The notes beneath the pieces were generated by a model. The model made no database searches, was not told the origin of the DNA, and saw only the letters and a list, made by a program, of their open reading frames with translations. Of a DNA stretch of 8,406 bases, positions 5,857-8,406 are shown piece after piece. This DNA comes from an uncultured bacterium (lineage in GTDB: Bacteria > Cyanobacteriota > Vampirovibrionia > Gastranaerophilales > Gastranaerophilaceae). The stretch lies in contig CACYCU010000138.1 in assembly GCA_902772945.1 (NCBI GenBank), positions 1 through 8,406 of the forward strand, in the 5' to 3' direction. The position numbers and the translations under genes were made by a program. Numbering within the stretch: the first letter of the stretch is position 1; every line of letters starts with the position of its first letter.

Positions 5857-6285
5857 CTATACCAATTGGATTAAAGCCATTTCTGATGCGTCACCGCGTC
5901 TTGGAGGTAATCTGAATATTCTTGTATAACCGCCTTGACGATCTGAATATTTTTTACCGATAACTGTGAAAAGTTTCCTTAAAACAGTTTCTTCTGATAA
6001 TTTTTTATCAGCTTGAGCTGTTTCAAAAACTTCACCTGTAGCTAAATCCATAAATTTGCCTGTTTCTTTGTCAAAAATGAATTTAGCTGCTTGACGACGT
6101 GCGTGAAGATCGCCTCTTTTTGCAAGGGTAATAATTTCTTCAGCATATGGTTTTAAAGCTTTTGCTCTTGCCATTGTTGTTTTAATTTCACCATGTACAA
6201 AAAGTTCAGTCGCCAAAGATCTCAACAAAGCATCTCTTTGATCCTTTGCTTTTGATAGCGTATGTTTTTTAGTTTGGTGTCTCAT
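5857..6285 (-). CDS. rplQ: 50S ribosomal protein L17 with an internal insertion
   Basis: A large-subunit protein near the exit tunnel. Residues 1-70 match the family (KDQRDALLRSLATEL, GEIKTTMARAKALKPYAEEII, LAKRGDLHARRQA), and so do 100-142 (VLRKLFTVIGKKYSDRQGGYTRIFRLPPRRGDASEMALIQLV, quoted here only as VLRKLF at the start and MALIQLV at the end). Between them, about residues 71-98 (FDKETGKFMD, then LATGEVFETA) is an extra stretch of about 25 residues, making 142 residues instead of the common 116-125. The insert is in frame, hydrophilic and shows no decay. An AAGGA ribosome site precedes the ATG by about 9 bases. The gene follows a long 202-nt spacer after rpoA and is tightly linked to truA. 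Confidence 0.96.
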   Translation of the reverse strand: MRHQTKKHTLSKAKDQRDALLRSLATELFVHGEIKTTMARAKALKPYAEEIITLAKRGDLHARRQAAKFIFDKETGKFMDLATGEVFETAQADKKLSEETVLRKLFTVIGKKYSDRQGGYTRIFRLPPRRGDASEMALIQLV

Positions 6286-6487
6286 TTTTATTTTCCTTAT
6301 TCTTATTTATATTCTTTATCTCTTGGATTATTGGTAACTTGAAACTTTTCATTTCGTTCCATAAATTATTCTAATTTATTTCATTAAGTTTCTCGTATAC
6401 ACTTGCCGGGTTCGCTTTGTTGTTGTTCGCCTGTTTCCTGTCGTTCCCTTACTCTTGGCTTAAGCTCACACGGCTTGCCAAAATCCG
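6286..6487 (-). other. Structured 202-nt spacer between rpoA and rplQ
   Basis: No recognisable gene lies here, although neighbouring spacers in the operon are shorter. The rpoA-proximal part (about 6393-6487) is clearly richer in G and C than the rest. On the minus strand it can form a bulged hairpin, TTGGC-AAGC paired with GCTT-AA-GCCAA (6455-6481). The rplQ-proximal part holds a nested hairpin, 6341-6392: outer stem GAAACTT/AAGTTTC (7 bp) and inner stem ATAAATTA/TAATTTAT (8 bp, 6361-6379) with a three-base loop. No U run follows either, so these are not standard terminators. They might be an RNA-processing or regulatory region for rplQ-truA-rplM-rpsI. Confidence 0.45.
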
Positions 6488-7453
6488 CTATACTTCTTCT
6501 TCGATTTCAGGATTTGGAGCCAAATCTAAACCAAAGTGATGAAGTCTTTCGATTACTTCGTCAGAAGATTTCTTTCCGAAGTTTTTAATATTTAGCAAAT
6601 CATGTTCTGATTTTTTCAACAACTCAGCCATTGAATTGATGCTTGCACGTTTCAAGCAATTGTATGCTCTAACTGACAATTCCAATTCTTCGATTGTCAT
6701 TGTTGTTGCCTCAGCTTCATCTTCAACTTCTTCTTCGATTGTCATTGAAGGTGCTATAACAGGTTGACCTGTAATAGATGCGATTTGCATAAAGTGTTCA
6801 ATTAACAGATTTGATGCTTGGCTCAATGCATTTGTTACATCAATTGAACCATTTGACCATATTTCTATAGTCAATTTATCAAAATCAATTGAATCACCTA
6901 CACGAGTGTTTTCTACATTGTAGCTAACACGTTTAATAGGCATAAAAGTTGCATCGATTGGCAAAAAGTCGATTGCATAACCTTTATTATCTCTGGGAAC
7001 GTCGTGAGCAACGTATCCTTTGCCTGTTTCAATTGTTATATCTGCATGGAAGCTTCCACCGTCTGCAACTGTACAAATTAACCAATCCGGGTTAACAACT
7101 TTTACACCTGCAGGAAGTTGAATATCACTTGCGAGTACCGGTCCAGGACGATCAACATCTATTCTTAAATATTGAACATCTTTGGAATCAGTTTTTACAA
7201 CTAATCCTTTAAGGTTTAACATAACATCGATAACATCTTCCAATACACCCGGAATTGCAGTGTATTCATGAGTGATACCTTCAATTCTTGCAGAAGTAAC
7301 AGCTGTTCCTTCCAAGCTTGATAAAAGTACACGTCTTAAAGAATTTCCGATTGTTGTACCAAAACCTTTTTCTAACGGCTCTATTACAAATTTACCATAT
7401 TGTGAACCATCAGAACTGGTTGTTGTATTAACGCATTTAATTTTTAATTCCAT
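6488..7453 (-). CDS. rpoA: DNA-directed RNA polymerase subunit alpha
   Basis: The assembly platform of RNA polymerase; its C-terminal domain binds UP elements and regulators. The 321 residues include both domains. The N-terminal dimerisation domain (about 1-230) has GFGTTIGNSLRRVLLSSLEG (30-49) and IPGVLEDVIDVMLNLK (67-82). The CTD (about 255-311) has VRAYNCLK (261-268) and NFGKKS (291-296), with R262, N265, G293 and K295 at the places of E. coli R265, N268, G296 and K298, so DNA binding is probably intact. The start (ECV-like N-terminus, SQYGKFVIEPLEKG) looks cyanobacterial. The linker carries MTIEE twice (237-241 and 252-256), from a 17-bp DNA repeat. The C-terminus is acidic (EIEEEV). AAGGAG precedes the ATG by 8 bases. 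It follows rpsD across a repeat-containing spacer. Confidence 0.98.
   Translation of the reverse strand: MELKIKCVNTTTSSDGSQYGKFVIEPLEKGFGTTIGNSLRRVLLSSLEGTAVTSARIEGITHEYTAIPGVLEDVIDVMLNLKGLVVKTDSKDVQYLRIDVDRPGPVLASDIQLPAGVKVVNPDWLICTVADGGSFHADITIETGKGYVAHDVPRDNKGYAIDFLPIDATFMPIKRVSYNVENTRVGDSIDFDKLTIEIWSNGSIDVTNALSQASNLLIEHFMQIASITGQPVIAPSMTIEEEVEDEAEATTMTIEELELSVRAYNCLKRASINSMAELLKKSEHDLLNIKNFGKKSSDEVIERLHHFGLDLAPNPEIEEEV
6686..6747 (-). repeat. 17-bp direct repeat in the rpoA linker
   Basis: The same 17 bases (plus strand, TTCTTCGATTGTCATTG) occur at 6686-6702 and 6731-6747. They are 45 bp apart, exactly 15 codons, and encode the repeated MTIEE in the flexible linker between the two alpha domains. 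This looks like a small in-frame duplication or slippage product. Confidence 0.8.
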
Positions 7454-7478
7454 TATTTATCTCCTTAATTAGTTTAAA

Positions 7479-7546
7479 GGTTGATTTGCTGAATAGTTGA
7501 ATGGTTTTAAAAGCTATTAACTTTTCGACCCTTCAACCCCTCAACT
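7479..7546 (-). repeat. Inverted arrays of degenerate octamers between rpsD and rpoA
   Basis: The left arm (7479-7510, plus strand) reads as four octamers: GGTTGATT, TGCTGAAT, AGTTGAAT, GGTTTTAA. The right arm (7515-7546), read on the minus strand, gives AGTTGAGG, GGTTGAAG, GGTCGAAA, AGTTAATA. The two arms face each other around a 4-base centre. In the minus-strand transcript they can pair, for example GTTGAAGGG with CCATTCAAC (8 of 9) and AAAAG with CTTTT around a 7-base loop. There is no U run. Its role is unknown. Confidence 0.6.
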
Positions 7547-7553
7547 CAAAATC

Positions 7554-8156
7554 CTATTTTGAATAGTACTCAATTACAAGTTGTTCTTTGAAGTCAGGAT
7601 CGAGCTCTTCTCTTTCCGGAATTCTATCGAAAGTGATTTTCAAAGCTTCTTTATCTATTGTCATCCAAGCCGGAGCACAAGCCATATCAATCATTTCATT
7701 TACACTCTTTAAGAATGATTCACTTCTTGATTTTACTGTAATCACATCGCCTGCTTTAACTAAAAATGACGGAATGTCAACTTTCTTGCCATTTACAAGT
7801 ACGTGACCGTGGTTAACGATTTGTCTTGTTTGTTTTCTTGTTATACCAAAACCTGCTCTGAAAAGAACGTTATCCAATCTTGATTCTAAGATTTGAAGAA
7901 GGATTGTACCTGTTACGCCTTTTCTTCTTGCAGCTTCTTGATAATATTTAGCAAACTGTTTTTCAGATACTAAATATGTCAATCTGATTTTTTGTTTTTC
8001 ATTTAAGTGAATTGCATATTCAGAAGGTTTTTTTCTGTCAGCGCCGTGCTGGCCTGATGCAGTTTGTCTCATAGAAGATGTTAATTTTCTGTTTGATAAA
8101 TCTTTAACACCTTTATTTCTGAATAACTTATTCGTTGGTCCTGTGTATCTTGCCAT
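7554..8156 (-). CDS. rpsD: 30S ribosomal protein S4
   Basis: A primary 16S rRNA-binding protein that starts assembly of the small-subunit body; in several bacteria it represses its own mRNA. The 200 residues begin with the typical MARYTGP, followed by SGQHGADRKKPSEYAIHLNEKQK (34-56; key residues GQHG, SEYA, EKQK). The S4 RNA-binding domain covers about 92-155 (SRLDNVLFRAGFG, then RQIVNHGHVLVNGKKVDIPS). The C-terminus ends LVIEYYSK. There is no N-terminal cysteine cluster, so it is a zinc-free form. The ATG at 8156 has an AAGGAG ribosome site 7 bases upstream. It lies between rpsK and rpoA, as in the classic alpha operon of Proteobacteria and others. In Cyanobacteria and Bacillus rpsD is normally elsewhere. 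The spacer upstream contains a GC-rich hairpin (8177-8223). Confidence 0.97.
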   Translation of the reverse strand: MARYTGPTNKLFRNKGVKDLSNRKLTSSMRQTASGQHGADRKKPSEYAIHLNEKQKIRLTYLVSEKQFAKYYQEAARRKGVTGTILLQILESRLDNVLFRAGFGITRKQTRQIVNHGHVLVNGKKVDIPSFLVKAGDVITVKSRSESFLKSVNEMIDMACAPAWMTIDKEALKITFDRIPEREELDPDFKEQLVIEYYSK

Positions 8157-8176
8157 TTTATTTCTCCTTTTCTTCT

Positions 8177-8223
8177 GCCGGGCATCTATGGTTTGCGTCC
8201 TTGGCGGGAACTCAAGCCCCGGC
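8177..8223 (-). promoter_or_regulatory. GC-rich hairpin in the rpsK-rpsD spacer, possible S4 leader element
   Basis: On the minus strand, GCCGGGGC (8216-8223) can pair with GCCCGGC (8177-8183), 6-7 bp with one bulged G, around a 32-nt loop. The loop can form a small inner GTTC/GGAC stem. This is a strongly GC-rich patch in an AT-rich genome, and it ends about 20 nt before the rpsD ATG, just ahead of the ribosome site. No U run follows, so it is not a terminator. A possible TATAAG -10 (8223-8228, minus strand) overlaps its upstream edge. Control of rpsD by S4 is a guess from position. Confidence 0.4.
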
Positions 8224-8265
8224 TTATAATTTACAAATTAAATATCTCCAAATTGCAAAGTTTAA

Positions 8266-8406
8266 CTATACTCTGCGTTTTTTCGGAGGTCTGCAACCGT
8301 TGTGAGGAATAGGTGTTACATCCTTGATTAATGTAATTTCCAAACCTGCTTGTTGAATTGCTCTGATTGCAGTTTCACGACCGGATCCCGGTCCTTTGAT
8401 GTAAAC
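8266..8406 (-). CDS. rpsK: 30S ribosomal protein S11, 5' end missing
   Basis: The last 46 residues and the TAG stop of S11, a platform protein of the small subunit that contacts the mRNA/E-site region with S7. The visible part starts VYIKGPGSGRETAIRAIQ, the S11 core motif, and ends with the nearly invariant DVTPIPHNGCRPPKKRRV. S11 is usually about 120-130 residues, so roughly two thirds, including the start, lies beyond the right edge. It is upstream of rpsD in the same operon, with a 109-nt spacer between the two. Confidence 0.97.
   Translation of the reverse strand, partial: VYIKGPGSGRETAIRAIQQAGLEITLIKDVTPIPHNGCRPPKKRRV

Noticed and set aside
6303..6362. A 19-codon minus-strand ORF in the rpoA-rplQ spacer (starts MERNEKFQV)
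   Set aside because: There is no ribosome site, the ATG sits at the base of a hairpin, and the length is well within chance for AT-rich DNA. A leader peptide cannot be fully excluded.
6403..6588. A 61-codon plus-strand frame over the spacer and the rpoA end
   Set aside because: It overlaps the conserved rpoA CTD on the other strand, and its composition looks like a shadow frame.
7479..7546. The octamer arrays as a CRISPR array
   Set aside because: The units are contiguous, 8 bp and degenerate, with no spacers, and they face each other in opposite orientation.

Overview
The window comes from an AT-rich bacterium with a cyanobacterial-type RNA polymerase alpha subunit. Low GC, a cyanobacteria-like N-terminus of RpoA and serine acetyltransferase, and stand-alone phage tail-fibre genes suggest the non-photosynthetic sister group of Cyanobacteria (Melainabacteria/Vampirovibrionia, e.g. 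gut Gastranaerophilales). This is inferred from protein flavour only; no rRNA is present.

Layout. Positions 1-1116 (minus) hold most of a phosphohexomutase, cut by the window edge. It diverges from pheA (1172-2038, plus) across a 55-nt gap with two interleaved promoters. Next on the plus strand is a two-gene phage-type cassette, a short tail-fibre-like protein and a fibre-assembly-chaperone-like protein (2135-3218), with its own extended -10 promoter and a perfect terminator. Then come cysE (3265-3921), which looks leaderless, and a coupled 66-codon gene of unknown function (3923-4123). A bidirectional terminator near 4167-4194 separates these from a minus-strand ribosomal operon filling the rest of the window: rpsK (partial)-rpsD-rpoA-rplQ-truA-rplM-rpsI, transcribed from the right edge toward 4199.

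Function. The right half builds the translation and transcription machinery (S11, S4, L17, L13, S9, RNA polymerase alpha) plus a tRNA pseudouridine synthase. The left half has amino-acid biosynthesis (prephenate to phenylpyruvate; serine to O-acetylserine for cysteine) and sugar-phosphate metabolism.

No clearly new system is visible. The most unusual things are the orphan tail-fibre/chaperone cassette among housekeeping genes, the leaderless cysE start with a shared TGnTATAAT promoter type, the interleaved divergent promoters, the PheA regulatory domain lacking the usual Phe-binding ESRP motif, the L17 insertion, and three structured spacers in the ribosomal operon (GC-rich hairpins and an inverted array of degenerate octamers). 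No rRNA, tRNA, CRISPR array, transposase or integrase was seen, and no gene-free stretch exceeds 300 bases.
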